Shown here: positions 13,182 to 24,086 of the stretch, piece after piece
Layout of the letters: each line of letters begins with the position of its first letter
Position numbering within the stretch: position 1 is the stretch's first letter
NCBI GenBank assembly: GCA_019828545.1
Contig: JACVRA010000086.1
Coordinates: 340,503-404,502, forward strand
Source: Paracamarosporium sp. OC-R06-R3
Lineage: Eukaryota > Ascomycota > Dothideomycetes > Pleosporales > Didymosphaeriaceae
Direction of reading: 5' to 3'
Length of the DNA stretch: 64,000 nt
The notes under the pieces: model-generated
The model's database searches: none
What the model saw: only the letters and a program-made list of their open reading frames with translations
Told to the model about the DNA's origin: nothing
Position numbers and translations under genes: made by a program

Positions 13182-14987
13182 ATGCCACCTGTTGCCTCTA
13201 ATCGGCGAGGGCGCCGCATCTCATCCAGGGCATGCGACGCATGTCGCTCTCGCAAGGTGCAATGCATCGTAGAAGGAGACAACCAGGTCTGCAACCGCTG
13301 TGCAGCGAACGACATTGACTGCACGTTTCTTAGCCAGCGCAAACCGCGCGGGCCTCCACCACGGTACACCTCTTCTTGCTCGCAATGGAAATATTGTGCT
13401 GACTTTTCGTGATGGCCATTCAATACATTCGCTGTACCGGTAGGCGACCTGTCCCTCGCACACTTCTGTGACCCATCGGTATCACGAAGCATAGTGCAAG
13501 ATTATCTCGACCTCGTATACCCGCTCCTTCCTCTCGTCCACCGCCGTACCTTTCGCGCGCAATTTGAAACCCATACAAATGTCGCAGAACATGATCCGGC
13601 CTTCTTCCGGCTTTGCCTCTCCCTATGTGCGGTGACGGTGGCATCACTCCCAAAGAAGTTCAACGAATACAGTAGGGGAAGATATATGGACATTGGTGCT
13701 ATGGTCGACCGAGCATGTCATCTAGTGTTGCTCAGTAGGATCTCTACTGAGCCTTTGTGGCAAGACCAGCCGTCCACTAGCACTGCCATTGTCTCCATCT
13801 TGCTTGCTACAGCGAGCTTGTACGCCGGGCGGGCGAATCAGGGATGGGGGTATACGATTGAGGCCATCCACTATTTTCGTGCACTTGGACTCTATCGATC
13901 GGAAAGTTACGAGCATTTACAGCCACTGGAACGCGAGTTCTGCAAGCGAGCATTTTGGCTCCTCTATATTATGCAAATCCATGATCGTCTTTCAGCCGTC
14001 ATACCTCGTACTGGCCTTAGTTTCGATCCGTTGCGGACTGATTGGCAGTTCATGTTTCCCCAAGAACTTGACGACGAAGACATAATCAATCCAGTTGCTC
14101 TAGTCACTGGTACACGAGTTTATTCTGGACTGCCAGTAATCTCTGGCTTCATTGCTTTAATCAGGATCTACTTGTGCATCGTAGATCTTCTCTCCTGTGG
14201 ACTTCCGGGCTTCTATCCTCCTGTTTATGCCACGAGCTTCAGTAGTGTCCGCGCTCCAACCCACACGAGCCAATCCCCTGGCAATGTAGCATCGGATCCG
14301 ACAATGAGCCTCAATACCTTGCTTCGCATCGTTAGAAAAGTACAGACTGCTCTTGGGCAGCTTCCCGATGAACTAAGCATCTCGACGCAGCCCCAAACAC
14401 CCGATGGTCGATCATCCGATTCAGCGCTACTAGAGAACCAATTCAACATTATGAAAGCGAACATACACATCACGAGCCTCTACATACAAAGTACCATCTT
14501 AGAAGCATGCTCCAGCGTTTTCACTCAATCAAATGGAGACATGGCGGGGTCGCCTTTGGAAACTGGATCCAGCCCTGGAGCTCCGCCTCAAACGCAGATA
14601 TGGGTGTACAGGAAAAGCATCGCAAAAGAGCTCCTCGACGTGCTCAACTTCTGTTCTTCGAGGAGTCTCGAAGCGAATGGACAGTCCGTGGTAAGCGCAT
14701 CTATCGTACAGTGTGTTGTTATACCCACGATTAATCCCGATCCACAGATTGTCAAGATTCGCGAGATCGCGGCTACGTTGCTCAACAATGACGACGATTC
14801 TGAGGCATCTTCTGAACAAGAAGAAGAATCACGGCGATATGTTGCACAGTTTGCCAGTATTTTAGCAAACATAGACCACTTGGGCCAGGCCATTATGATC
14901 GCACCCGAGTCGCCTAAGGAATCCGTACTGCCAAAAACTTCGAAAAAGCGCGGCCGAAAGAAGAGAACATTAGAAGGAGTCACATGA
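13182..14987 (+). CDS. Zn2Cys6 fungal transcription factor
   Basis: Best model: exons 13182-13395, 13444-14690 and 14748-14987, about 566 residues. The N-terminus has the zinc cluster CDACRSRKVQC followed by CNRCAANDIDC (about residues 18-45), binding two zinc ions with six Cys. After a variable linker comes the fungal-specific regulatory domain, starting DYLDLVYPLLPLVHRRTF. The C-terminus has an AT-hook-like KKRGRKKR. The first intron is uncertain: a 48-bp intron (13396-13443) keeps a coding-looking stretch GDLSLAHFCDPSVSRS, while a longer alternative would delete it. The second intron (57 bp) is in frame. It should act in the nucleus. Divergence from the pectin lyase makes it a candidate pathway regulator, by inference only. 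Confidence 0.87.
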
Positions 14988-15135
14988 TGTATTTTACAAA
15001 ATTACATAACACCGCCGAATATTCTTTATTTATTCGAAGAACTTATCATACATGTTTTAAATAGACTTGTATCTACTCATCTGGATCATTTAGAGCAGGA
15101 CAAGGCACCAATACCCAGAAGATCAGACCCGCATA

Positions 15136-16047
15136 CTAAAGCAATGGAATTCCTCTTTCCGTCTTCCTCACTGCCCTCAACAACAACCCCGGGTGCACAA
15201 TCGCCATAATCACCACCACCGCAAACATCAGCGACGCATCAAAGATGTAAATAAATACCTCCGTCTTGTACAAATGTCCATTTGATCCTTCCGTAAATTC
15301 GGCCAACCGAAACACACTTCGCACAACAATAAGTCCACTCACAGCATAAAGCATCCACATATACCTTCTCCAACTCTTATGCGCTATTGACATCTCTGTT
15401 GGCTGCAACACCAATCTCCGATGAAAAATCGCCACGCTTAAGATGAACACCGCGAAGGCACCGAGCTGCACACCCAGCCCCGCAACAACGATGGTGTTTC
15501 CTGTTTTGAGACCTGCCGGGTCGCCGCTAGCTTGCATTGCCGTGCCCATCATTTGCGTAATGAAGCTCCCAATGTCGATGAGGACGTATATCTTGGTCGT
15601 CCAGCGTGGGGAGAGGAACGCATGCTCTGTGGCATCGAGGGCACGCACGAGGCGGCCGAGAGTCATGTAGATGGATGCAGCGAGGAGAGGGGCGGACGCG
15701 AGGATCAGCATGAGTTGGATAAGGTAGGGGCTGCCGTTGCGGATGTTGGAGTGGGACCAGGCGCGGGCGTAGTAGCCGGCTGCTTCGCCTGAGGAGCGAT
15801 CAGTGAGTATTTGTAAAGTTGTTCGCATTGTTATCCATGGTTGTGGTATTAAGCAAGAATGAATAAACATACCAGCGCAGCCGAGCACAAAAGGTATGAA
15901 GAACCATGCGCGAAGTGGTATCAACATGCAGAAATGCACAAGACCTCCAAGGCCAAAGAGAACAAGGAAAGCATAGCCTGCCGGGGCCGATGGGGTATAA
16001 GGGTAAAGGTCGAAGTCGGCTTCGCCTCGGGAAGTTAAGATAGCCAT
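15136..16047 (-). CDS. RTA1-like seven-helix membrane protein
   Basis: Two exons on the minus strand, 16047-15873 and 15788-15136, with an 84-bp intron; about 275 residues. The sequence is almost all hydrophobic helices. Family marks include YTPSAPAGYAFLVLFGLGGL, WFFIPFVLGCAGEAAGYYAR (spanning the intron), SIYMTLGRLVRAL, PRWTTKIYVLIDIGSF and VRSVFRLAEFTEG. These match the RTA1 family, whose yeast members affect resistance to 7-aminocholesterol and movement of phospholipid or long-chain bases across membranes. The natural substrate here is unknown. It lies tail to tail with the Zn2Cys6 gene (148 bp between stops). Confidence 0.88.
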   Translation of the reverse strand: MAILTSRGEADFDLYPYTPSAPAGYAFLVLFGLGGLVHFCMLIPLRAWFFIPFVLGCAGMFIHSCLIPQPWITMRTTLQILTDRSSGEAAGYYARAWSHSNIRNGSPYLIQLMLILASAPLLAASIYMTLGRLVRALDATEHAFLSPRWTTKIYVLIDIGSFITQMMGTAMQASGDPAGLKTGNTIVVAGLGVQLGAFAVFILSVAIFHRRLVLQPTEMSIAHKSWRRYMWMLYAVSGLIVVRSVFRLAEFTEGSNGHLYKTEVFIYIFDASLMFAVVVIMAIVHPGLLLRAVRKTERGIPLL

Positions 16048-17637
16048 GGATTTTGTTGCTTGAGGGTGAAAGAGCGTATGAAATGAAACATGTCGAAGTC
16101 ACTGGTGCACCAATCTATTAAATAGCACAACAACAAATGCACACTTGTTCCCAAAAAGGAAATGCTTTCGAATACGCTCGATTTGCGAAAGAGAAAACTG
16201 ACATTAGAAACAATGACGCGTGTGTGGAATGCCATTTTCGGAAATAGTGGCAGGGGTAGACTGGTGTTGGAGACATGTATTAGCGCCGAGATACGCGAGG
16301 AGCGGATACGCGAGTATACGATGCGCTAGCATGTGTCAATACCATTCATCGTCAAAATGATTGTGGAAAAGCTCTTCGTACAAGGATTGAGATTACAAGG
16401 CGGTCTTGCTAACCTGGTATGGACCCGAATTAGGGCTGGTGGGTTGTGCGTCATGGTCGTGATATTAAAGGTTTTAGCAATATTTTTTCGTTATAACTGC
16501 ACAAAACATGACCGTGAGATGAAGTTAACAGAATTATCTTCGCCAATGAGGACAGGGCAGCATAGAAAAAAAAAATCAAGGTATTCACCATGTCAAACTC
16601 CTTCGTAAACAAATGATCCAGAACCAACAGTGCAAAAAGACATTTCATTCGGCTGTCCTTACACATAGCTGATATTTGCGGCTCCACCAGGTCAAAAGTT
16701 CATTAGCAGGGCATACATACCAAAACCAATGTCGTCTTACCGACGTACTGTCTACCTTCCACTAAGAATCTGGTATCAACAGGGAACCTGCAAATTCGTC
16801 TGCTTCGTCCGAATAAATACACACTGCGAATAGGATATCATGCAACGAATAAAACAAGGCAAAAGAAAGAAAAAGGCCTGAGTTTGTCGTTGGCCACTGA
16901 GGACAATATCCTCGAATTTGTTGCTTACCACCATATAAGACGAACATTAGCATAGCAATTCAAAAGTATCATCGTCAGACTAGCGGTTTCTATATGAGCT
17001 CTTCTTACTAGTGCTAGTAGGTGACTGGTTGCCAGAGAAAGTCGGCCCGGAAGCTCCAGTGGTAGACGCGCTGTTGTTCAAGGCTTTTAGTCTGGTCAAC
17101 TCAGCAGTGCTTGGGGAGGAAGTCCGTTCATGGAAGCAATGCTATAATCAGGACCATTGCTGAAGAACGTATGGAAACTTAATGCCACCTGACTTTGTGT
17201 AGCTCATACCGCCACGAAGTTGGCGTACCTTTAGCCGCAGTTTTACTTTCACAATGCAATTGATAAACAATTTGAAGCTGTGCAAGTAGAAACACATTCG
17301 GAAATCGCAAGTGAGCATGAACGGTGTTGAGATGATTTTATATAAGAAAAGTCGCTGTCCGTAAAAGAGCAGCTTCTAGTAAGGGGCTTGCTTGTTGCTG
17401 ATGAACGTACGTCGTTTCCATACGATGTATGATTATATATACGTATTCGGCGTGATTTGCGTCTTTTGAAAGGGCAAACTGTACAAGGTTGAAGGCAAAC
17501 ACGGGGCGCGACACAAAACGTTAGACACTGGTCCCGGCTAGTCGGTTATTGAACGCCACAATGTGGCGTGTGCTTGAGCTTTCGCAGATACGAGAACTAC
17601 GCTGCATCACGTCGGCTTTAACCTCCAAAGTGTCTCA
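16048..17637. other. Intergenic, no supported gene
   Basis: About 1.6 kb, rather AT-rich, between divergently oriented genes. Small frames on both strands lack motifs. No tRNA or transposon end was recognised. Confidence 0.5.
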
Positions 17638-18969
17638 ATGTTGTCGCGGCGTGTATTACAGCGAATTACCGACGGGGCTCTTCTAGGAGTGAGCCATTGG
17701 CCCGCGCCAGCTTTCTGTGCTGCCATAAAGTGCACTGCATACCTCCCATGTCGACCTGCTGGAGCTCTCGCATTTAGATGCGCATCCTCGTCCTCGTCCA
17801 CGAGATGGAAAACACGGCAGGGCAATGACTTCTTCGCCAAAGAGGCAAGGGTACAAGGTTTGAAGAGTCGTGCCGCCTTCAAACTTCTTGAGGTATGCGA
17901 ATTACGCGGCAGCAATAGAGAGTCGATGCTGATGTGCCACAAGTTGAACGAGAAGCACAAACTGTTCAAGCCCGGCCAAACGGTGGTCGATCTGGTATGT
18001 CACATTGCAATCAAGACTGTCGCAAGCGCTGACAACTATCATAGGGCTTTGCACCCGGGTCGTGGTCTCAGGTTCGCACCTTCCTTTCACCCGCCACCGT
18101 TGCGCCTTCCCTTCTGACATATGCCTAGGTTGCCGTGAACAAAACCACACCCGGCGGTCGCGTTGTCGGAATCGATCTAATACCTGCCCAGCCTCCCCGA
18201 GGCGTCTCGACAATCCAAGGCAACTTCCTCTCTCCGACTATACAAGCCGAAGTCCGAGCCTACGTGCAAGACCCCGATCTCGGTCGCCCTCGAAGGCAGG
18301 TCTTATCACACAAAGATGATGGGATGACGGAGGAAGAACTAGATGAGATGGAGCGAGGCTACGTTGATATTGAGCGGCATGCACACCTCGAAGGAGTTAG
18401 CACAGAGACTATCGGACAGCCAGGCAAGGAGCAGGACGGCAGTGAGAAGTTGGAATCGAAGCTCTCAGTGCAGGAAAGAGACAAGCGCCAAGGGAGAGTT
18501 GTGGACGTAGTGCTTTCAGACATGTCAGAACCCTGGGACCAGACCACTGGATTTTACAAAAAGAGCTTGAGTGACCCGTATTTCAGGTTGATGAACACGT
18601 CCGGTATTGCATTCAAGGATCACGCCGGCAGTATGGTAAGGGGTTTAAGTTTCCTCGTCAGATCTTGGGCTAATAGACTGGCTAGGATCTATGCATGGCA
18701 GGCTTGACTTTTGCATTTGATACACTTCACACCGGTGGCCACTTCCTCTGCAAGTTCTACCAAGGACCCGAAGACAAAGCGCTCGAAACGAAGTTGAAGC
18801 GCTTGTTTGCGAAGGTGCATCGAGAGAAACCAGACTCCTCCCGAAGCGTACGTTTTAGAGACCCATTTACTCCCTGTAGCTAATGCGATATCAGGAGTCC
18901 AAAGAGGGATACTTTGTTGCATTGCGACGCAAAGAAAGTCCGACAAAAGAAGAGGTTTTTCGAGAGTAG
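17638..18969 (+). CDS. MRM2: Mitochondrial rRNA 2'-O-ribose methyltransferase, FtsJ/RrmJ family
   Basis: Six exons: 17638-17892, 17944-17994, 18045-18071, 18129-18635, 18686-18847 and 18895-18969, about 358 residues. Exon 3 is only 27 nt and encodes GFAPGSWSQ, the core of the AdoMet-binding motif. A Ser/Arg-rich N-terminus suggests mitochondrial import. Motifs in order: SRAAFKLLE (first catalytic Lys), VVDLGFAPGSWSQVA, VVDVVLSDMSEP (catalytic Asp), and HTGGHFLCKFYQG (Lys) with ESKEGYFVALRRK (Glu), completing a K-D-K-E tetrad. Yeast Mrm2 methylates a uridine in the peptidyl-transferase region of mitochondrial 21S rRNA. There is a long acidic insertion between about 110 and 200 compared with bacterial RrmJ. 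The call is firm; the exact target nucleotide is inferred from orthology. Confidence 0.92.
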
Positions 18970-19882
18970 GGCATCACCAATTGCGGCACAGTTGTCAGCA
19001 CTACAAACGCGGACGAGGCAAATGACGCAGTCTACCAATCGTCGGGAACAACCATCCGAAGTGAGTGGTAGATGTTGTGAGCAGACAGGGGTGGCAGCCC
19101 GTGGAAAGCACGTTGGATTACGCCCTTGCACTTTTATATCAACGCCAGATGGAGGCTCGCTCTCATAGCCCACGAAATGAGCGGTTCCAGAAAGTTACAC
19201 ACGGCCGTGCTGCAATGTCGTTTGGAGGATACAATTTGAAGGCCACGGCAACGTGCGGACACGAGTCAGGACTTTGCAAATCGCGCCATTATTCTACGCA
19301 GGACACAGGGCAGCCACCAGAAACGCAAAATGCGCGAGCGAGCCGGCCCTCAACCAGCACCCGTGTCCCTAGGCGGGCGGTTGGCGAGCGTGACATTGGC
19401 GCTTGCACGTTTGGATGCTGGATCAAGGGTCCTGTGGCACGATGGATCGGTGGGAACGGTTGAGATGACCAGCTACCGACGGCGGCCTGGAAGTTGCCAC
19501 CTTGGAGCCAGACGATAGATGCAGTGGTGTGCCGTGTGACGGGCGAGCGAGCGGCGTGGGGACCTTGGTCGGGAACGAGTGACAGGAACAGGCTTCACCG
19601 TTCGTGTGAGTGGGCGGGCGGTGATCCCGGGCGCGGCATTTCACAGGATGCAAATGGGCCCTTCTGTACGGCCAGGGCTGGGAGCGAGACGAGTATTAAC
19701 GGCGTCCCACCGGGCCATGTGGCTGCGGTACGGATCTGGATGCGGCCCAGCGTATTCTCCGTAGCGTAGTGGGCCAAGGCGGGCAGGGGTCGACCAGGTG
19801 CCTCTGTGCATGCGTGGAGGCGGGCAGGCATTCGACGAGGCGTGGCAGGCCGTCTCGTCGCGCTGCTCGCCGGGGCGGCGCG

Positions 19883-19920
<38 letters not shown>

Positions 19921-20130
19921 GGCGGTGATGGCTCGTCGCGGGCCCAAGGTGAAGGGAGGGCGCTCTAGGAGACGCCGGGGTTTCGCCCGGGGCAGTGGCG
20001 CAGTTTCTTCGCTGCTTTGACCCAACAACCTTATCACACACCGCACGTTATTCCTTTCTTTGATCATCCCATCCCCCCAATCAATCTAAACCGAGCTGTG
20101 CGACGTACCCAATGACTGGCAGCGCCCGCC
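18970..20130. other. GC-rich upstream region
   Basis: About 1.2 kb, GC-rich, upstream of the SSXT gene. Several open frames exist only because stop codons are rare in such composition. It contains a GTC microsatellite (listed separately). Confidence 0.5.
19883..19918. repeat. (GTC)12 microsatellite
   Basis: Twelve perfect GTC units lie about 210-250 bp upstream of the SSXT gene start. Open frames across it would give Val or Asp runs and are treated as artefacts. Confidence 0.95.
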
Positions 20131-20153
20131 ATGGATTACCAAACGTTCAATAG
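20112..20153 (+). promoter_or_regulatory. Overlapping upstream ORF at the SSXT gene start
   Basis: An ATG at 20112 opens a 13-codon frame in another phase that ends with TAG at 20151-20153, beyond the main ATG at 20131. If the transcript includes it, scanning ribosomes would pass the main start, which could lower translation. This is read directly from sequence; the effect is inferred. Confidence 0.5.
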
Positions 20154-21408
20154 TCCCCAGCACCTGCCGCCCTCGTTCGGCGGGCCCTTCTCCACCTCCT
20201 CAGCACCCTCGCATTCCCCGCAGCAGGCTCAACTGTTCCAAGAGCCGCAGGCCCGGCTACAGCAATCGGCCAGCGCGCCCTTCCCCTACCAGCAGTTTGC
20301 CAATGGCCAGCCCGCCGCCTTTCCGGTTGCGTCCCAAGCGACAGGTGGCGCCGTGATGCAGCCCGGAGGCCTGTCGCAGAGCCAGCTTCACCAGGCACGA
20401 GGTAAGCGCGCCGCTGCCTGCCACCACCACCCCGTCCCTCTGCTCTGCCCGTGCCCCCAGCCCAGCTTGCCCATGCCGTCACGCTGATCCCAATGAAGCC
20501 GCCGCGCTGCAGCAGCAGCAGGGCCAGGCGAGCCCCTACTCGAGCGCGCCCTTCGCGCAGACGCTCGCGTCGCCCGCCCACCAGCAGTTCGTCCAGAACC
20601 GTCAGACGGCCTCGCCCGCCCAGGCCCAGCACGCCAGCAACACCACCGCCTCGCCGTATGCCACGCCCCAGCAGTCCCACTCGCCCAGCGTGCCCGCCTC
20701 CCAGGCCATGAACCCGCCCGCCAGCCAGCCCGCGACGTCGCAGCCAATGGCCGCCCAGACGCCCGTCAAGCCGCAACCCCCGTCGCCCGTCTCGCCCGTC
20801 GCACACGCGCGCGAGAAGCAGCGCATCGACACGCTGCTCGAGATCAACCAGGTGCTCATCCAGCAGGTCATGGAGTTGTACGAGCAGGGCAAGGCCGGCC
20901 ACATCGGGCCTGCGCCTGACACCAAGCAGGACGGCGAGAAGCCCCAGCAGCCCTCGCCAGAGTACAGAGAGTGAGCACCGCCGTCCCCGCTGCCACGACG
21001 CCTGCTAACCCTCCCAGCTACATGCGCCGGCTGCAAGCCAACCTCGCCTTCCTCGCGCAAAACGCCGAGAAGCACACCAAGCCTAACCAGAACATAATGC
21101 CCGGACCGGCCATCATGGTTGCGCCGGCATCGCCAGACGAGCTTGTGAAACTGTACTCAAGACTCCAGAACCTCTTTCCTGGTTGGAAAGGCGCCCCTAA
21201 CAAGCCGTCACCCGGCCCACAGCGCCTGAACTCGACATCCTCGCAAGCCAGTGTGCAAAGCGGCATGCAACCGCCAAACAGTGCCGGTCTTCAGAACAGC
21301 ATGCAACCACCCAACAGCGCCGGTATGCCACCCAACATGCAATTGCCCAGCAACGCAGGTGCCGTGAACAATGCCATGCCCAACAACTTCCAGCAAACCC
21401 CTCAATAA
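20131..21408 (+). CDS. Gln/Pro/Ser-rich SSXT (SS18/GIF-like) protein, putative chromatin coactivator
   Basis: Three exons: 20131-20401, 20499-20970 and 21018-21408, about 377 residues. The N-terminal third is rich in Gln, Pro, Ser and Ala. The central segment EKQRIDTLLEINQVLIQQVM, then, across the second intron, YMRRLQANLAFLAQNAEK matches the SSXT pattern (helix, short spacer, Y-x2-x-LQ-x-NL-x-L-A). The C-terminus has short repeats of GMQPPNSAGLQN type. SS18 in animals and GIF in plants are SWI/SNF-associated coactivators, so a nuclear chromatin-remodelling role is likely but not proven here. An overlapping uORF precedes the start. Confidence 0.8.
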
Positions 21409-22608
21409 CCCGCTTCACGTTATCTTCACCGTACATGAGCAGCATACCACACTGTACTTCTATAATGTCCTTGGTCACGACATAGAGCATCTGGCGCACT
21501 GTTTTTCCTCCCTTCATCTGCGGCGTGTACAAAGGCAAGAATCAGTATCAAAATCGAATCCATGAATAATCAGGTGTCTCGGGCAAATCAAATCAAATCA
21601 AATGAGCGAAAATGGCGGATAGCAAGGCAGGGATTTAAAGTTCTTTTTGGGAATCCGGGTGTTTTTGCTTGGGTGGATGGCTGGGTTGGTGTTTTTGGGT
21701 GGGTCTGCGACTTGTTGTGATAGGAAGCCTTTTTATTGTTTTGAAGAGCGGGAGGTCTACGTAAGATACCAATTTGTACAGCCTTTGAATTGGGTTTCGG
21801 TATGATTGGTTTGTTGATTGGTTGATTGATAATGAAATGCGTTTCTCTCGGTTGGCAGAAATTGCTCTATGCGCCTTTCAGTCCCATATTTGTTCTCCAC
21901 GGCACTTGTTACTATCTTGCGGACGAACCAACGAACCACACGGCGGGCCATCGACCAAAAACATCCATATAACGTATTTATACTTTTCATTTCGTATCGT
22001 CTTGTGTCTCTTAGCTAGGTAGCTTAGCAAGACACTCCCATCACCCATCATCATATCCCAGCTCTCTACCTCATCCACTTCGTACCCACGCCACGATCCC
22101 CCCTTCATCCAAAGTACCCAAACGCCGCAAAACCCCACATTCTAAATGCGCCCATAACCCAAGATCCATCCTTCATTTCATTCGCGATTCGCTCTTCCCC
22201 GCACAAGCTGCGCCCGTAACACCTGCACACGCCGCATATATATATTCCTAACATTGAGATAAATCAGAGCGGGATTTCCCGCGCACGCACGCACGCATAC
22301 GATGCTGGTTGTTTGTTTGTTTGCATGCAGACAAGTAAAGAAAAAAAGATGGGGAAAGAGGGTATTGATCGCGGCCGTATCGACAATCGAGGAAATGAGT
22401 GGAAGAAGGGAAGACTAAAAGGTGTATGTGAAGACCGGGCTTCACGTGTAGAATGTACAAGAAGAGAAGAGAAGAGGTAGTTGGTTGGTTGGTTGGTTGG
22501 TTGGACGGATGTTCGTTTCTCAGAACGGACGGACGGAAGGAGGGAAACCGACGCTGGCGTCTAGGGTGGTAAAAATGTAGTTTGGAAGGTGGAAAGACGG
22601 GCGCTCGT
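21409..22608. other. Convergent 3' flanks with simple repeats
   Basis: About 1.2 kb between the stops of two convergent genes. It holds an AATCA-type run (about 21584-21605), a short GCAC run near 22282, and a GGTT run (about 22480-22504). No gene is supported. Confidence 0.6.
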
Positions 22609-24086
22609 TCATACGGGGGAGTCTAGCTTTGCTTTTTCGCGGTTTGGCGAGCGGGAGTGCGGGCGTTCGATGGTCTGCAGGATGGGTCTGCCTTCGCGGC
22701 GGGGCGTCTCGTCGTAGGCCCAGTTTGTGGCAGAGGTGACGATCTTCGTGCAGATGGGGTCGATGTGTTGGACCCAGAGGGCTGCGGCGCGGTAGAGGAG
22801 GTAGTAGAAGACTACGATGGCGATGAAGAGGTGCGTCGTTGTGCCGCGCTGCAGGTCCATTTGCTGTCCTTTCTCGTTCCTGGGCGGATTCATCGCGGAA
22901 GGGAGGTACACCATCCATGTTAGCACCGACTTGATGAAGGTGTTGTGCATGAGGTAGACGGGGAAGCTGACGCGGCCGAGGAAGTTGAAGATCGGCGAGG
23001 AGAGCACGCGGCGGGCGTTTCGCGAGAAGAAGATGCCGAGCAAGACGGTTGAAGCGCCTACGTGGTCCCAATATCGGCGGACGTCGGATTTCTCGACGGT
23101 GATGGACTGCATGAAGTGCGACATGGTGTCGGACCAGTGCGCGTTGTGCGGTGAGTCTTGCGGGTAGCCTGCCATAAACATGCCTGCAATGATCATCAAG
23201 GCTGGGACGGGTGCGGGGAGAACTGAAGTTGCCGTGTCCTTGTAGTGGTTGTGCAGTTCTGCGACGAACATGCCGAAGACGATGTTGAGACCTTTCAGGG
23301 CGCCCACAGCGAGTCCTGCATTGTGTTAGCCCGAGCGAATTCCGTCTTAGATCTTGTTAACTTGCCCTCTCCAAGTTGCCAGAAGTACAGGTATAGCACA
23401 GCGTATACCAGAAATCGTGCCTTTGGCTTTACCAAGACTGTAGCGAACATAGTCATGTAGACCAGCATACTGCCCTCCAAGAAAAGATGCAGCGTCCATT
23501 GGGTCCCGTCGTATTCGTCCCACCCAATCGTCCAGGTATCCACCTCAGCTTTGACCAGCGAATTGAAGGCAGCTCCAAATGTAGCCTCTTGCCGATGCCA
23601 GCCCTGCCGGATCCATGTCGAGTCAACATGCTTGGTCATGTGGTATGCGTTGATATTGGCAAGGAACCATGTTAACGCCGTGGCGATCATTGTGGGGAGG
23701 ATTAGCCTGCCGGACCGGGCAAGCGCACTCCTAGCGATGCCGTTGAACGCTGCATCCGTGTTGCCAGCCCGCGACCGCCCAATTGGCCCTATCGAATTTA
23801 CATAACCTGTTATGAGGAAGAAGAGCGCCACAGCAGAGCGCCCGCCGACGGCGAGACGGAAGAAAGGCAGCTGGAACAAGTGCGGTGCGGTCCTGGAGTC
23901 TTGTGCCGGCGAATGTAGCCACGGGACGAAAGCTGTGCACAGATGGCCGCAAACAACCATGAAAGACGCAACGCCGCGAAGGCCCTATCGCAACATGAGG
24001 CGTCAGTCCGGTCTTACGGTTCGACAGGCTGGGGGCTGCAGCAGTTGAGAACTTACGTCGATCCAGTTAGCGTCGCGTGGGGCCAT
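22609..24086 (-). CDS. Acyltransferase 3 family membrane protein
   Basis: Minus-strand exons 24086-24057, 23984-23366 and 23315-22609, about 451 residues. The tiny first exon (10 codons, MAPRDANWID) joins GLRGVASFMVVCGHLC, giving the family's D-G-L-R-G opening and the conserved His. About ten hydrophobic helices follow, with LITGYVNSIGP, FLEGSMLVYM and FLGRVSFPVYLMHNTFIKSV, the last matching the family's F-x-G-x-x-S-F-x-x-Y-L-x-H pattern. The second intron begins GC rather than GT (23365-23364, GCAAGT) and ends AG; using it keeps the frame. Members transfer acyl groups to sugars or other cell-surface or secreted metabolites; the acceptor is unknown. Confidence 0.87.

Noticed and set aside
19595..20067. 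Minus-strand frames with Asp or Thr runs
   Set aside because: The runs come from the (GTC)12 microsatellite; no other protein-like content.
20147..20902. 251-codon minus-strand Gly/Arg/Leu-rich frame
   Set aside because: It is antisense to the GC-rich SSXT gene; composition artefact.
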